Assembly: GCF_900215215.1 (NCBI RefSeq)
Contig: NZ_OBDR01000015.1
Span: forward strand, 1 to 37,470
DNA from: Methanohalophilus euhalobius
Lineage (GTDB): Archaea > Halobacteriota > Methanosarcinia > Methanosarcinales > Methanosarcinaceae
Direction of reading: 5' to 3'
Length of the DNA: 37,470 nucleotides
Positions 37,211 to 37,470 of the stretch are shown in pieces; position 1 is the stretch's first letter; every line of letters starts with the position of its first letter. A model generated the notes under the pieces. The model was not told where the DNA came from. It made no database searches and worked only from the letters and a program-made list of their open reading frames with translations. Made by a program: the position numbers and the translations under genes.

Positions 37211-37470
37211 CCCGACTTTGACAGTCAAAAGTAATAATAGTGTTCTTAGCTTTGCTGTATTTGGTTACAATGCAACAAAAACTAAGAACGTATGAGATTA
37301 TTCCTAACAAGAATATATGCTTTCCTATCGGAACCGTTCTGGCTGTAAACCAACTTTACGAAATCCTAGATCTTTCTTCAGTTTTTGGTAAACACAAAAA
37401 GAATGGAATTGACATCAACAACCTGCTCAAAGCTCTTGTAAGTTACAAACTGACGGATAATTTCAGCATA
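37211..37470 (+). mobile_element. 5' end of an IS1634/IS4-type insertion sequence (cut by window end)
   Basis: From ATG 37270 an open frame of 67 codons runs to the last base. It reads MQQKLRTYEIIPNKNICFPI and continues through LAVNQLYEILDLSSVFGKHKKNGIDINNLLKALVSYKLTDNFSI. This is the characteristic N-terminus of the IS1634-like transposases common in Methanosarcinaceae. No ribosome site is obvious. The left end of the element is not certain. A palindrome TTTGAC-A-GTCAAA at 37217-37229 is a good candidate for part of the terminal repeat, so I place the boundary near 37211. The right end and the target duplication lie outside the window. Confidence 0.7.
37270..37470 (+). CDS. Transposase, partial (N-terminal 67 codons)
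   Basis: The N-terminal portion of an IS1634/IS4-family DDE transposase, truncated only by the window edge. The catalytic DDE residues are not yet reached. The motif GIDINNLLKALVSYKLTDNFSI is typical of the family, where it is followed by an RNase H-like core. No frameshift appears in the visible part. Confidence 0.75.
   Translation, partial: MQQKLRTYEIIPNKNICFPIGTVLAVNQLYEILDLSSVFGKHKKNGIDINNLLKALVSYKLTDNFSI

Overview
The window looks like a chromosome segment of a methylotrophic methanogen of the Methanosarcinaceae, perhaps a Methanohalophilus, Methanolobus or Methanococcoides relative; the genus is an inference. Archaeal markers are the RFC large subunit, PCNA, primase large subunit, transcription factor S, TATA-type promoters, archaeosortase A and SepCysS. 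Methanogen markers are the mtxX-mtxA-mtxH cluster and a CfbB/CbiA amidase. A bacterial-type GroES/GroEL pair and ClpB are the kind of acquired chaperones known in this family. There is no stretch over 300 bases without a gene, and most genes are intact housekeeping genes.

Layout. 1-740: a GC-rich, internally deleted sugar-nucleotide epimerase next to a single type I-E-like CRISPR repeat. 910-4671: a membrane-anchored OB-fold protein, an NDP-sugar pyrophosphorylase, an FKBP lipoprotein and an unusual radical SAM protein. 4763-9428: ilvD, a small unknown protein and the soluble mtxXAH methyltransferase set. 9505-15056: rfcL, a flavin disulfide reductase, an ABC ATPase and a MASE3 histidine kinase. 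15200-20423: a wHTH regulator divergent from groES-groEL, then clpB. 20449-22659: an artA-psd-pssA operon for lipid anchoring of surface proteins. 22724-25311: Nudix, tfs, pcn, priL.

25336-33416 is the most interesting part, a sulfur-metabolism region. On the minus strand a tRNA-Cys(GCA) gene is followed at once by sepCysS, metY and metX-CBS. A small HTH regulator with four cysteines lies between this operon and a plus-strand iscS-iscU-moeB/thiF-larE operon. Four copies of a TTCACAATTGTGAA-like palindrome sit at the inferred transcription starts of the tRNA-Cys operon and of iscS, and in the leader of the regulator gene. I infer one regulon coupling Cys-tRNA formation, methionine sulfhydrylation and sulfur trafficking.

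33419-37470: a CfbB/CbiA-type a,c-diamide synthase read from a probably leaderless mRNA, moaA, a long coiled-coil protein, and the start of an IS1634/IS4-type transposase that runs off the window. Many start codons were chosen from Shine-Dalgarno or TATA spacing. Function calls rest on recognising motifs in the translations, with no database search.
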